Source: Geopseudomonas sagittaria (GTDB lineage: Bacteria; Pseudomonadota; Gammaproteobacteria; Pseudomonadales; Pseudomonadaceae). Taken from it: a stretch of 64,000 nucleotides of DNA. The translations under genes were made by a program, and so were the position numbers. Position 1 is the stretch's first letter. Every line of letters starts with the position of its first letter. This document shows, in pieces, positions 32,271-40,570 of this stretch. The stretch spans positions 62,001 to 126,000 of the forward strand of contig NZ_FOXM01000008.1 of NCBI RefSeq assembly GCF_900115715.1. Reading direction: 5' to 3'. The notes under the pieces were generated by a model that saw nothing but the letters and a program-made list of their open reading frames with translations, was not told the DNA's origin and ran no database searches.

Positions 32271-32732
32271 ATGTCTACCGCCGACCGCCCGCGCTTTCGC
32301 GTCAGCGCCGACCGCCAATCGGCCAGCCGGCGCCTGCGCTACGTGGAAACCAGCCGCCCGGATGACGGCAGCTGCACCCTCTGCCAGCTGGACGAAGAAA
32401 ATCCTCCGGCGCTTGACGAGACCCCTGCCATGAGTCACAACTCCGCCGAAGACGATGCGGTCTTCGCCGAAAACAAGCTGATCGAAGCCATCGAGAACCA
32501 GATCGCCGCCGGCGAGCCGGTCGCGGCGCAGGCGACCCTCAACAAGCTGACCCTGGTCGGCTACGCCCGCGAGGACGCCGTGCGCCTGATGGCGCTGATC
32601 CTCGCCCACGAGATCGAGAACATGCTGGCGGAAAACCGTCCGTTCGACGGCGCCGGCTACGAGCAGATGCTGCGCGCCCTGCCCGAGCTGCCGGAAGCGC
32701 TGGGCGATGCGGACGACGAAGAAGACGAATAA
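32271..32732 (+). CDS. Conserved hypothetical protein
   Basis: A 153-residue protein starting MSTADRPRFRVSADRQSA, with CGGAG 8 bp before the ATG. Residues 1-45 are basic with a CTLC pair (near residues 36-39). Residues 55-150 are an acidic helical region (AENKLIEAIENQIAAGEPVAAQATLNKL) ending in a Glu/Asp-rich tail. An alternative start at 32430 (MSHNSAEDD) would give only the helical part, and one at 32238 would add 11 residues. I do not recognise a function. It is followed by the TIGR02647 gene after 63 bp. Confidence 0.65.
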   Translation: MSTADRPRFRVSADRQSASRRLRYVETSRPDDGSCTLCQLDEENPPALDETPAMSHNSAEDDAVFAENKLIEAIENQIAAGEPVAAQATLNKLTLVGYAREDAVRLMALILAHEIENMLAENRPFDGAGYEQMLRALPELPEALGDADDEEDE

Positions 32733-32795
32733 GACAACCGGCACCATCCCTTGAGCGCGACCCTGTCGGTCGCCCTGCCCTGCACTGGAGGCACC

Positions 32796-33032
32796 ATGAA
32801 CCTGACCCCCGAGCTGATCGCCGAAGTGGAACTGCTCGCCCTGTTCAACCCGGACAACACCCAGGAGGGCCTCAAGATCCACCACGACGCCGCCCCGCAG
32901 AAGATCGCCGCCGGCGAGCGCCTGCACGCCAAGGGCCTGATCACCGAAGTCGACGGCGGCTACCTGACCAGCCTCGGCCTGGACGCGGCCGAGCAGGTCC
33001 GCGGCCTGCTGACCATCCTCCAGCCGGCCTGA
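32796..33032 (+). CDS. TIGR02647 family small DNA-binding-like protein
   Basis: A 78-residue protein (MNLTPELIAEVELLALFNPDNTQEGLKIHHDA) with an excellent ribosome site (CTGGAGG, 5 bp before the ATG). It matches the small TIGR02647 family, described as probable DNA-binding, found beside rnk in Pseudomonas. In P. aeruginosa its homologue follows the class I adenylate cyclase gene cyaA; that gene is missing here. Function unknown. Confidence 0.85.
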   Translation: MNLTPELIAEVELLALFNPDNTQEGLKIHHDAAPQKIAAGERLHAKGLITEVDGGYLTSLGLDAAEQVRGLLTILQPA

Positions 33033-33059
33033 CCGCCGCCGCAAACAGCGCCGCACAAC

Positions 33060-33101
33060 GCAAACAGCCCGCGACCGGTCACCCGGTCGCGGGCTGTTTG
33101 C
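33060..33101. terminator. Strong bidirectional hairpin between TIGR02647 and rnk genes
   Basis: A perfect 19-bp stem (left 33060-33078, right 33083-33101) with a 4-nt loop TCAC, between convergent genes. It is flanked by CAAACAG/CTGTTTG. Neither side has a long T-tract outside the stem, but the stem itself ends in TTTG. Confidence 0.8.
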
Positions 33102-33122
33102 ATTCGCCAGGCTGACGAGGGC

Positions 33123-33527
33123 TCAGCGCACCTCGCCGGCGGCTTCCGGCTGGTAGTCGACGCCGAGCAGGCTCAGCTGCAGGGTCTTGCCACCCGGCAC
33201 CGCCCAGTCGATGGTCTGCCCCACCGACAAACCGAGCAGGGCGCAGCCCACCGGCGCCAGCACCGAAACGCTGCCCTCGCGCCCGGAATCCTGCGGGTAG
33301 ACCAGGGTCAGGTGGTACTCCTTGCCGCTGGCTTCCTCGCGGCAATGGGCGGTGGAGTTCATCGTCACCACCCCCGGCGGCACCTCGTCGAGACCGACCA
33401 CCTCGGCGCGGCCCAGCTCGCGCTCCAGCGCCTCGGCGGTGGGACTGAACGCCTCCAGGCTGTCCAGCATCTTCTCCAGACGCTGCAGGTCGAGGCGGGT
33501 AATGGTAATCGGCGGCGACAGGCTCAT
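33123..33527 (-). CDS. rnk: Rnk, GreA/GreB-fold regulator
   Basis: A 134-residue protein of the Rnk family: a short N-terminal coiled coil (about 1-50) and a C-terminal FKBP-like Gre domain (VLAPVGCALLGLSVGQTIDWAVPGG). Rnk binds RNA polymerase but lacks the long catalytic coiled coil of GreA. It was named as a regulator of nucleoside diphosphate kinase and suppresses algR2/algQ mutations in P. aeruginosa. The start is the ATG at 33527; AGGAG lies 13 bp upstream, a long spacing. Confidence 0.88.
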   Translation of the reverse strand: MSLSPPITITRLDLQRLEKMLDSLEAFSPTAEALERELGRAEVVGLDEVPPGVVTMNSTAHCREEASGKEYHLTLVYPQDSGREGSVSVLAPVGCALLGLSVGQTIDWAVPGGKTLQLSLLGVDYQPEAAGEVR

Positions 33528-33627
33528 GATGTCGGCAGGGCTCCTGGTGGATGGCTCGCGAAAAAGGAAAACCCCTCCCGCACCGGCTGTGTGAAAACAT
33601 CGCGGACGTCGGCGAGGCAAAGCAAAA

Positions 33628-33672
33628 CCGCGCCCCGCACCTTCTCCCGGGCGGGACAGGTGCGGGGCGCGG
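33628..33672 (-). terminator. 15-bp hairpin with T-tract between cyaY and rnk
   Basis: CCGCGCCCCGCACCT (33628-33642) and its exact complement (33658-33672) form a strong stem. On the minus strand it is followed by TTTTGCTTT. It can end cyaY (stop 130 bp upstream) or act as an attenuator in the rnk leader, because a TATAAA-like -10 lies just upstream (near 33705-33710). Confidence 0.7.
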
Positions 33673-33801
33673 CTTCAACGGCGCATCGCCCGACGCGGTG
33701 TCTTTATACAACCGGCGCAGGCGGGGTCTGACCTGACCCTACCACAGCGCGACAAATAAGCAACCCGAGCGCCGCTGACCGGCGGCGCCAGCGGGGCGCG
33801 C

Positions 33802-34134
33802 TCAGAGCCCGGCGAAATCCACCGCGGCGCCGCCCTGCTCGCCGCTCAGGCGGGACAGCATCGCACCGAGGGCCTCGCCGTTGCCGTCGCAGATCCAGGT
33901 GCCGGCCGCCTCGTCGTAGTCGAAGTGGAAGCCGCCGGAGCGCGCCGCCAGCCACAGCTGGCGCAGCGGTTCCTGGCGACTGAAGATCAGCTGGCTGCCG
34001 TTGTCGAAACGCACGGTCAGCACGCCGCCGCTGTTCTCCAGATCAACATCCAGGCCGCTGGCGTCGAAGGCATCCTCGACCGCCAGTTGCAGGGCATCCA
34101 CCAGGGCGTGGAACCGGGCTTCAGTAAGACTCAT
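33802..34134 (-). CDS. cyaY: Frataxin-like iron protein CyaY
   Basis: A 110-residue frataxin homologue ([24 protein letters not shown]). The acidic first helix is the iron-binding ridge, and the sheet strands [36 protein letters not shown] include the conserved Trp. It modulates Fe-S cluster assembly with IscS. The ATG at 34134 has GGAG at 9 bp. Divergent from lptM by 151 bp, the usual Pseudomonas arrangement. Confidence 0.93.
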   Translation of the reverse strand: MSLTEARFHALVDALQLAVEDAFDASGLDVDLENSGGVLTVRFDNGSQLIFSRQEPLRQLWLAARSGGFHFDYDEAAGTWICDGNGEALGAMLSRLSGEQGGAAVDFAGL

Positions 34135-34285
34135 GGACTCTTCTCCGCTCGAACAGGAAATGGCATCGCCCCGCGTGCCGGGCGCACCGCGCAGGCCGCG
34201 TCCGCCGTGCGTCCTGGCGCATAGGCAAGCCCTCGGGGGGTCGGTATACTCCGGCGCAATCGATGCTTTTACAAGGATTTCCGCC

Positions 34286-34420
34286 ATGAAGCGCCTGCTG
34301 CTTCCGTTCCTTGCGCTGATCGTGCTCAGCGCCGGCCTCACCGGCTGCGGCCAGAAGGGTCCGCTGTATCTCCCGGGCGATGAAAAAGCCGGTAGCAGCA
34401 AAGACCGTTTCGAATTCTAA
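34286..34420 (+). CDS. lptM: Small lipoprotein LptM/LppL
   Basis: A 44-residue lipoprotein: hydrophobic signal (about 4-18), lipobox LTGC with Cys20, then the conserved GQKGPLYLP motif. LptM (YifL) stabilises oxidative maturation of the LPS-export protein LptD in E. coli; in P. aeruginosa this gene is lppL, next to lysA. It lies 55 bp before lysA and is probably cotranscribed. Confidence 0.92.
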   Translation: MKRLLLPFLALIVLSAGLTGCGQKGPLYLPGDEKAGSSKDRFEF

Positions 34421-34475
34421 GAGTCCGGCGCGCCTCGCCCAGTCGCGGGCGCCCGAGCTCCTTCAGGAGGCCTGC

Positions 34476-35723
34476 ATGCAACCTTTCAACTACCGCGACG
34501 GCGAGCTGTTCGCGGAAGGCGCGGCGCTGTCCGCGATTGCCGAGCGCTTCGGCACCCCCACCTACGTCTATTCGCGCGCCCACATCGAGGCGCAGTACCG
34601 CGCCTACGCCGACGCGCTGACCGGCATGCCGCACCTGGTGTGCTTCGCGGTCAAGGCCAACTCCAACCTCGGCGTGCTCAACGTGCTCGCCCGCCTCGGC
34701 GCCGGCTTCGACATCGTCTCGCGCGGCGAGCTGGAGCGCGTGCTGGCCGCCGGCGGCGAACCGGGCAAGATCGTCTTCTCCGGCGTCGGCAAGAGCCGCG
34801 ACGACATGCGCCGCGCGCTGCAGGTCGGCGTGCACTGCTTCAACGTCGAGTCCGACGTCGAGCTGGAACGCCTGCAGCAGGTGGCCGCGGAACTCGGCGT
34901 CAAGGCGCCGGTGTCGCTGCGCGTGAACCCCGACGTCGATGCGCAGACCCATCCGTACATCTCCACCGGCCTCAAGGAGAACAAGTTCGGCATCGCCATC
35001 GACGCCGCCGAGGCGGTCTACGTCCGCGCCGCCGAGCTGGCCAACCTCGAGGTGGTCGGCGTCGACTGCCACATCGGCTCGCAGCTGACCCAGCTCGAAC
35101 CGTTCCTCGACGCCCTCGAGCGCCTGCTGGCGCTGGTCGATCGCCTGGCCGCGCGCGGCATCGCCATCAAGCACCTGGATCTGGGCGGCGGTCTGGGCGT
35201 GCAGTACCGCGACGAGGAGCCGCCGCTGGCCGGCGACTACATCAAGGCGGTACGCAAGCGCCTGGCCGGCCGCGAGCTGGCCCTGGTGTTCGAACCGGGC
35301 CGCTCGATCGTCGCCAACGCCGGCGTGCTGCTGACCCGCGTCGAGTACCTCAAGCACACCGAGCACAAGGACTTCGCGGTGATCGACGCGGCGATGAACG
35401 ACCTGATCCGCCCGGCGCTGTACCAGGCGTGGATGGACGTCAGCGCCGTGCAGCCGCATGCCGGCGAGGTGCGCGTCTACGATCTGGTCGGGCCGATCTG
35501 CGAGACCGGCGACTTCCTCGCCAAGAACCGCGAGCTGGCCCTGGCCGAGGGTGACCTGCTGGCGGTGCGTTCGGCCGGCGCCTACGGCTTCGTGATGAGC
35601 TCCAACTACAACACCCGCGGCCGCGCCGCCGAGGTGCTGGTGGATGGCGAGCAGGTGCACCTGGTGCGCCGCCGCGAGAGCATCGAAGAGCTGTACGCCG
35701 GCGAAAGCCTGCTGCCCAACTGA
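34476..35723 (+). CDS. lysA: Diaminopimelate decarboxylase LysA
   Basis: A 415-residue PLP enzyme for the last step of lysine synthesis. The PLP lysine is in CFAVKANSN (near residue 60), with the glycine-rich phosphate loop LGGGLG, the GxGR region [11 protein letters not shown] and the C-terminal CETGD active-site cysteine motif. The ATG at 34476 is preceded by CAGGAGG at 5 bp; the open frame upstream only overlaps lptM. Operon lptM-lysA-dapF-DUF484. Confidence 0.97.
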   Translation: MQPFNYRDGELFAEGAALSAIAERFGTPTYVYSRAHIEAQYRAYADALTGMPHLVCFAVKANSNLGVLNVLARLGAGFDIVSRGELERVLAAGGEPGKIVFSGVGKSRDDMRRALQVGVHCFNVESDVELERLQQVAAELGVKAPVSLRVNPDVDAQTHPYISTGLKENKFGIAIDAAEAVYVRAAELANLEVVGVDCHIGSQLTQLEPFLDALERLLALVDRLAARGIAIKHLDLGGGLGVQYRDEEPPLAGDYIKAVRKRLAGRELALVFEPGRSIVANAGVLLTRVEYLKHTEHKDFAVIDAAMNDLIRPALYQAWMDVSAVQPHAGEVRVYDLVGPICETGDFLAKNRELALAEGDLLAVRSAGAYGFVMSSNYNTRGRAAEVLVDGEQVHLVRRRESIEELYAGESLLPN

Positions 35724-35736
35724 TCCGGAGGCAGGC

Positions 35737-36567
35737 ATGCTGCTGCGTTTCACCAAGATGCACGGGCTGGGCAACGACTTCATGGTCCTCGACCTGGTCA
35801 CCCAGCACGCCCACATCCAGCCCAAGCACGTGCGCCAGTGGGGCGACCGCCACACCGGCGTCGGCTTCGACCAGCTGCTGATCGTCGAGCCGCCGAGCCG
35901 CCCGGACGTGGACTTCCGCTACCGCATCTTCAATGCCGACGGCTCCGAGGTGGAGCAGTGCGGCAACGGCGCGCGCTGCTTCGCCCGCTTCGTCATCGAC
36001 AAGCGCCTGACCGCCAAGAAGCGCATCCGCGTCGAGACCAAGAACAGCGTGATCGAGCTGAACGTGCGCAGCGACGGCCAGATCACCGTGGACATGGGCG
36101 CGCCGCGCCTGGAACCGGCGGAGATTCCCTTCGTCGCCCCGGAAGCCGCGCTTGCCTACGAGGTCGAGGTCGGCGGGCAGACCGTCGCGCTGGCCGCCAT
36201 CTCGATGGGCAACCCGCACGGCGTGCTGCGCGTCGACAACGTCGACACCGCGCCGGTGCATGAACTGGGCGCGCAGCTGGAAGTCCACCCGCGCTTCCCG
36301 CAGAAGGCCAACATCGGCTTCCTGCAGGTGGTCGACGCCCACCATGCGCGCCTGCGCGTGTGGGAGCGCGGCTGCGGCGAGACCCAGGCCTGCGGCACCG
36401 GCGCCTGCGCCGCCGCGGTGGCCGGCATCCGCCAGGGCTGGCTGCAGTCGCCGGTGCAGATCAGCCTGCCCGGCGGCACGCTGAGCATCGAGTGGGCCGG
36501 CCCCGGCGCGCCGGTGCTGATGACCGGCCCGGCGCTGCGCGTGTTCGAAGGCCAGGTGCGCCTGTGA
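35737..36567 (+). CDS. dapF: Diaminopimelate epimerase DapF
   Basis: A 276-residue cofactor-independent epimerase converting LL- to meso-diaminopimelate for lysine and peptidoglycan. The two catalytic cysteines are in EQCGNGARC (near residue 73) and QACGTGACA (near 219). Starts 13 bp after lysA with GGAGG upstream. The last codons overlap the GTG start of the DUF484 gene. Confidence 0.97.
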   Translation: MLLRFTKMHGLGNDFMVLDLVTQHAHIQPKHVRQWGDRHTGVGFDQLLIVEPPSRPDVDFRYRIFNADGSEVEQCGNGARCFARFVIDKRLTAKKRIRVETKNSVIELNVRSDGQITVDMGAPRLEPAEIPFVAPEAALAYEVEVGGQTVALAAISMGNPHGVLRVDNVDTAPVHELGAQLEVHPRFPQKANIGFLQVVDAHHARLRVWERGCGETQACGTGACAAAVAGIRQGWLQSPVQISLPGGTLSIEWAGPGAPVLMTGPALRVFEGQVRL

Positions 36568-37250
36568 GCGAGCTGCCGGAGCTGGACGCCGAACAGGTCG
36601 CCGCCTGGCTGGCGGCGCACCCGCAGTTCTTCGTCGGCCGCGACGAGCTGCTGGAGACCCTGCTGATCCCCCACGAGGCCGGCCACGCGGTGTCGCTGGT
36701 CGAGCGCCAGCTGCGCCTGCTGCGCGAGCGCAACCACGAGCTGCGCGCGCGGCTGACCCAGCTGATGGACATCGCCCGGGACAACGACCGGCTGTTCGAG
36801 CGCACCCGCCGGCTGATCATCGCCCTGCTCGACGCCGACAGCCTCGAGGAACTGGTCGCCGCGGTGGAAGACAGCCTGCGCCACGACTTCCAGGTGCCCT
36901 TCGTCAGCCTGCTGCTATTCAGCGACAATCCGCCAGCGGTGGGCCACTGGGTCAGCCAGAGCGAGGCCCAGCAGGCGGTCGGCGCCCTGCTCGCCGGCAA
37001 CAAGACGGTATGCGGCGTGCTGCGCGCCGAGGAGCTGGCCTTCCTGTTCCCCGCCGCAAACATCGCCAGCATCGGCTCGGCGGCGGTGGCGGTGCTCAGC
37101 CATCAGGGCCTGCACGGCGTGCTGGCCCTCGGCAGCCCCGATCCGCAGCACTACAAGAGCTCGCTGGGCACGGTGTTCCTCGGCCACGTGGCGGAGATCG
37201 TCGCCCGCCTGCTGCCGCGCCTGGTGCCGCCGCTGCGCGCGGTACGCTGA
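36564..37250 (+). CDS. DUF484 family protein
   Basis: A 228-residue GAF-like cytoplasmic protein of the DUF484 family, always found between dapF and xerC. The start is GTG 36564, overlapping the dapF stop as GTGA. An N-terminal helical segment ([28 protein letters not shown]) and a coiled coil ([22 protein letters not shown]) precede the GAF-like domain (about 100-225). Function unknown; the context suggests a link with chromosome-dimer resolution or cell-wall synthesis, but this is only positional. Confidence 0.88.
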   Translation: MSELPELDAEQVAAWLAAHPQFFVGRDELLETLLIPHEAGHAVSLVERQLRLLRERNHELRARLTQLMDIARDNDRLFERTRRLIIALLDADSLEELVAAVEDSLRHDFQVPFVSLLLFSDNPPAVGHWVSQSEAQQAVGALLAGNKTVCGVLRAEELAFLFPAANIASIGSAAVAVLSHQGLHGVLALGSPDPQHYKSSLGTVFLGHVAEIVARLLPRLVPPLRAVR

Positions 37251-37264
37251 CAGGCGGCCGCTGT

Positions 37265-37343
37265 TGTCGGAGGCCCGTCCTCGGGACGAAGCTGCTTCTG
37301 GCGGGCCTGCGGCCCGCATCGCCGCGAGGTCGCGCCTCCCACA
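37265..37343. repeat. REPIN, two inverted REP sequences
   Basis: TGTCGGAGGCCCGTCCTCGG... at 37265-37291 and its inverted relative (minus strand TGTGGGAGGCGCGACCTCGC..., 37343-37317) face each other across a short GC-rich spacer that itself contains GGGCCTGCGGCCC. Each unit has the GGGAGG...CCTCG stem of a Pseudomonas REP. It fills the gap between DUF484 and xerC. Confidence 0.75.
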
Positions 37344-37389
37344 GACTGGCCGCACGCGGCACCCCAGCCGCCACCACCAGGAGTCCGCC

Positions 37390-38361
37390 ATGCACACCGA
37401 ACTGGACGCCTACCTCGAACACCTGCGCAGCGAGCGCCAGCTGTCGCCGCACAGCGTGGCCGGCTACCGCCGCGACCTCGACAAGCTGCTGGGGCTGATG
37501 GCCGAGGCCGGCCTCGAGCGCTGGCCACAGCTGGAAACCCGCCAGCTGCGCCACATGCTGGCCAGCCTGCACCAGCAGGGCCTGGCCGCGCCCAGCCTGG
37601 CGCGCTTCCTCTCCGCGGTGCGCGGGCTGTACCGCTACCTGATCCGTGAGAACCACTGCCGCCACGATCCCAGCGCCGGCCTGCGCCCGCCCAAGGGCGA
37701 GCAGCGTCTGCCCAAGCTGCTGGACACCGACCGCGCCCAGCAGCTGCTCGACGGTGCGCCGGGCGTCGATACGTCGGGCGACGCTGCGCCGGCCGACGAC
37801 TTTCTCGCCCGCCGCGACCAGGCCATGCTCGAGCTGTTCTACTCCTCCGGCCTGCGCCTGTCCGAGCTGACCGGGCTGGACCTGGCGCAGCTGGACCTCG
37901 CCTCCGGTCTGGTGCGGGTCCACGGCAAGGGCAACAAGGTGCGCACCCTGCCGGTCGGGCGCAAGGCGCGCGAGGCCCTGCAGGCCTGGCTGGAGATCCG
38001 CCAGGGCGCCGCCGTCGACCAGGCGCTGTTCATCGGCCAGCGCGGCCAGCGCCTCAGCCCGCGGGCCGTCCAGCTGCGCGTGCGCCAGGCCGGGGTGCGC
38101 GCCCTGGGCCAGCACCTGCACCCGCACATGCTGCGCCACAGCTTCGCCAGCCACCTGCTGGAGTCCTCCCAGGACCTGCGCGCGGTGCAGGAGCTGCTCG
38201 GCCACGCCGACATCGGCACCACGCAGATCTACACCCACCTGGACTTCCAGCACCTGGCGCGGATCTACGACCAGGCCCACCCGCGCGCGCACCGGCGCAG
38301 CGAGGCCGCGCCGGTGCGCGACGCGGCGCCCGGCGACGACGAGGATGACGGTCAGGACTGA
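37390..38361 (+). CDS. xerC: Tyrosine recombinase XerC
   Basis: A 323-residue site-specific recombinase that resolves chromosome dimers at dif with XerD. The N-terminal SAM-like domain covers about 1-90; the catalytic residues lie in SGLRLSEL (Arg), HGKGNKVR (Lys), [12 protein letters not shown] (His-x-x-Arg), [14 protein letters not shown] (His and Tyr). It carries an extra loop around residues 122-140 ([13 protein letters not shown]) and an Arg/Asp-rich C-terminal tail. ATG 37390 with AGGAG upstream. Called sss in P. aeruginosa. Confidence 0.95.
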   Translation: MHTELDAYLEHLRSERQLSPHSVAGYRRDLDKLLGLMAEAGLERWPQLETRQLRHMLASLHQQGLAAPSLARFLSAVRGLYRYLIRENHCRHDPSAGLRPPKGEQRLPKLLDTDRAQQLLDGAPGVDTSGDAAPADDFLARRDQAMLELFYSSGLRLSELTGLDLAQLDLASGLVRVHGKGNKVRTLPVGRKAREALQAWLEIRQGAAVDQALFIGQRGQRLSPRAVQLRVRQAGVRALGQHLHPHMLRHSFASHLLESSQDLRAVQELLGHADIGTTQIYTHLDFQHLARIYDQAHPRAHRRSEAAPVRDAAPGDDEDDGQD

Positions 38362-38440
38362 TTCCAGCGCGGAGCGACGGCGGTATGATGAGCAGATCGA
38401 CCGAAGCACTCGGTCTCGCCACCCGAAGCGGAGAACGCCC

Positions 38441-39142
38441 GTGAGCCTGCACCTGATCACCTTCGACCTCGACGACACCCTGTGGGACGTCGCCCCGGTG
38501 CTGCAGGCCGCCGAGGCCGGCCTGCTGGCCTGGCTGGCCGAACACGCCCCACGCCTGGGCGAGACGGCCAGCGCGCACCTGCAGCACAACCGCCAGTGGC
38601 TGCTGGAGCAGGAGCCGGGCCTCAAGGGGCGCATCAGTGAGCTGCGCCGCCGCGTGCTGCGCCACAGCCTGCGGCAGGCCGGCTACGCCGAGGACGAAGC
38701 GGCGCGGCTGGCGGAAGCGGCCTTCCGCCACTTCCTCGCCGCGCGCCAGCAGGTCAGCCTGTTTCCCGAGGTGCGACCGACCCTCGCGCAGCTGGCCGAA
38801 CAGTTCAGCCTGGGCGTGCTGACCAACGGCAACGCCGACGTCGAGTGCATCGGCATCGCCGGCTATTTCCGCTTCGCCTTCAGCGCCGAACAGCTCGGCG
38901 TCAGCAAGCCCGATCCGCGTGCCTTCCACGCCGCCCTGCAGCACGCCGGCGTCCCGGCGCAGGCCGCCGTGCATATCGGCGACCATCCCCGCGACGACAT
39001 CCAGGGCGCCCAGGCCGCCGGCATGCGGGCGATCTGGGTCAACCCGCAGGGCAAGGTGTGGGACGGCGAACACGTGCCGGATGCGCAGATCGCCAGCCTC
39101 GCCGAGCTGCCGGCGCTGCTGGCGCGCTGGCAGGCCGCCTGA
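38441..39142 (+). CDS. HAD-superfamily hydrolase
   Basis: A 233-residue haloacid-dehalogenase-type phosphatase. Motif I is ITFDLDDTLWD (Asp near 10), motif II TNGNAD, motif III lysine in SKPDPRAF and motif IV HIGDHPRDDIQGAQAAG. The start is GTG 38441 with CGGAG 7 bp upstream. The family (YigB-like, FMN phosphatase) regularly follows xerC in gammaproteobacteria, and flavin mononucleotide hydrolysis is the best guess. The stop overlaps the next start (TGATG). Confidence 0.88.
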   Translation: MSLHLITFDLDDTLWDVAPVLQAAEAGLLAWLAEHAPRLGETASAHLQHNRQWLLEQEPGLKGRISELRRRVLRHSLRQAGYAEDEAARLAEAAFRHFLAARQQVSLFPEVRPTLAQLAEQFSLGVLTNGNADVECIGIAGYFRFAFSAEQLGVSKPDPRAFHAALQHAGVPAQAAVHIGDHPRDDIQGAQAAGMRAIWVNPQGKVWDGEHVPDAQIASLAELPALLARWQAA

Positions 39143-39957
39143 TGCGGCGCGACGGCGCCGCATCCGCGGCGCCTGCCGATCACTACCGACTCCGTCCGGG
39201 GCAGCCGACCTGGGCGCTGCTGGCGCCGGCGCTGGTGCTGCTGGCCGGGCTGCTCGCCGGCGGCATCCAGCTGCCCGGAGTGCTGCAGGGCGCGCTGTTC
39301 GCCGCCTGGGTGCTCTGCGCCCGGCCGCGGCTACCCGAAGGCCTGTGGCTGGGCGGCACGCTGCTGGCCAGCCTGGCCCTGGCCGCCCACGCCCTGCCCG
39401 GCTTCAGCCCGCTGCCGCTCGGCGCACCCCGCCCGATCAGTCCGGATGCCGCGCCCTATGCGCTGCGCCTGTCCTGGGACAAGCTGCTGGTCGGCGCCAC
39501 CCTGCTGGCCTGGTGGTGGCAACAGCCGCGCCGGCCACGCGTTCAGCCGGGGCGCGCGTGGCTGTGTGGCCTGGCCACCCTGCTGGCGGTGCCGGCCCTG
39601 GCCCTGGCCCTCGGCGTGGTGGCCTGGCAGCCGAAGTGGCCGGCCGAGCTGGCCGTCTGGCTGGCCCTCAATCTGGGCGTGACGGTACTGGCCGAGGAGC
39701 TGCTGTTTCGCGGCCTGCTGCAGGGCGCGCTGGTCGCCCGCCTCGGCGCCGCGCGCGGCATCGGCCTGACTGCCGCGCTGTTCGGCCTGGCCCACGCGCC
39801 CTTCAGTCCGGCCTTCGCCCTGGTCGCCGGGCTGGCCGGGCTCGGCTACGGCGGGGTCCTGCAGCTGTCCGGGCGCCTGAGCGCGGCCGTGCTGCTGCAC
39901 GCCGCGGTCAACCTGCTGCACTTCTTGCTGCTCAGCTATCCGCTGCGCCTGAACTGA
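39142..39957 (+). CDS. CPBP-family intramembrane metalloprotease
   Basis: A 271-residue membrane protein with about eight hydrophobic segments and the CPBP/CAAX-protease (Abi) motifs: EELLFRG (near residue 185), a histidine in FGLAHAPFS and the C-terminal HAAVNLLHF. Such proteins are glutamic-type or metal-dependent intramembrane proteases; bacterial substrates are mostly unknown. Its start overlaps the HAD stop by one base (TGATG), giving a tightly coupled pair. Confidence 0.82.
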   Translation: MRRDGAASAAPADHYRLRPGQPTWALLAPALVLLAGLLAGGIQLPGVLQGALFAAWVLCARPRLPEGLWLGGTLLASLALAAHALPGFSPLPLGAPRPISPDAAPYALRLSWDKLLVGATLLAWWWQQPRRPRVQPGRAWLCGLATLLAVPALALALGVVAWQPKWPAELAVWLALNLGVTVLAEELLFRGLLQGALVARLGAARGIGLTAALFGLAHAPFSPAFALVAGLAGLGYGGVLQLSGRLSAAVLLHAAVNLLHFLLLSYPLRLN

Positions 39958-39971
39958 CGCTCGGCGGGCAC

Positions 39972-40006
39972 AAAAAAGGCGACCCCGGATCAACTCCGGG
40001 GTCGCC
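39972..40006. terminator. Terminator between CPBP gene and sutA
   Basis: GGCGACCCCGGA and TCCGGGGTCGCC (39978-39989, 39995-40006) form a 12-bp stem. The minus strand continues TTTTTTG, so it is a strong terminator for sutA, with weaker action for the CPBP gene on the plus strand. Confidence 0.88.
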
Positions 40007-40033
40007 CTTGCGCCAGCCAGTGATCGGGATCGA

Positions 40034-40345
40034 TCAGATGGGGCGGCTGCCGTACTTGCTGTCCGGCTTCTTGGGCGGATCGGCAACCACGTTGGATTCG
40101 ACTTCCTGTACCTTGCCGCCGCGGGCGAGGAACTCTTCCATCGCCCGCGCCAAGGCGTCGCGCTCTTTCTGCTTGGCCTCGATGGTCGGCAGTTCCTCGG
40201 GCTCGGCTTCCTTCTTGCTCTTCTTGGCTACCGGGGCAACCACTTCGTCGTCGCTGTCGCCATCGTCATCCGGCGCAGCGCCCAGCTCCTCGTCGGCCTC
40301 GTCGGCACCTTCCAGCTCGTCCTGTTCCAGTTCTTCGTCGCTCAT
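40034..40345 (-). CDS. sutA: SutA, slow-growth RNA-polymerase-binding regulator
   Basis: A 103-residue, very acidic protein. Residues 1-45 are Asp/Glu-rich and disordered, residues 55-80 form a charged helix (EAKQKERDALARAMEEFLARGGKV), and the tail PPKKPDSKYGSRPI is conserved. This matches SutA of P. aeruginosa, which binds RNA polymerase and raises rRNA and maintenance-gene expression during slow growth. The start MSDEELEQDELE at 40345 fits the known length; an upstream ATG would add nine residues. Confidence 0.88.
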   Translation of the reverse strand: MSDEELEQDELEGADEADEELGAAPDDDGDSDDEVVAPVAKKSKKEAEPEELPTIEAKQKERDALARAMEEFLARGGKVQEVESNVVADPPKKPDSKYGSRPI

Positions 40346-40512
40346 GATGAACCCCATGCTGCTCTGCAAAGGCAGATTGTTTATAGCCCAGCAGCGTCAC
40401 TTGCGCGCGCTGCCGGTGTGCATTCGTCGGGTTCGCCGCCGCTCGCCCCCTGCCCTCGGGCATGACGGCCACGGCTGTGCGACCCATTCGCGCGCATTCT
40501 AGCGCGCCGCCA

Positions 40513-40545
40513 GAAAAAGCAAAGGGCACCCGAAGGTGCCCTTGT
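40513..40545 (-). terminator. Terminator of the glnK-amtB operon
   Basis: AAGGGCACC and GGTGCCCTT (40522-40530, 40535-40543) with a CGAA loop, followed on the minus strand by TTTGCTTTTT. It lies 28 bp past the second amt stop. Confidence 0.88.
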
Positions 40546-40570
40546 GCATTGGTCATGAAAAGCCGGCCGG

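Noticed and set aside
34380-34475. Extended LysA start upstream at 34380
   Set aside because: It would overlap lptM and add a basic, non-homologous tail; the ATG at 34476 has a near-perfect Shine-Dalgarno.
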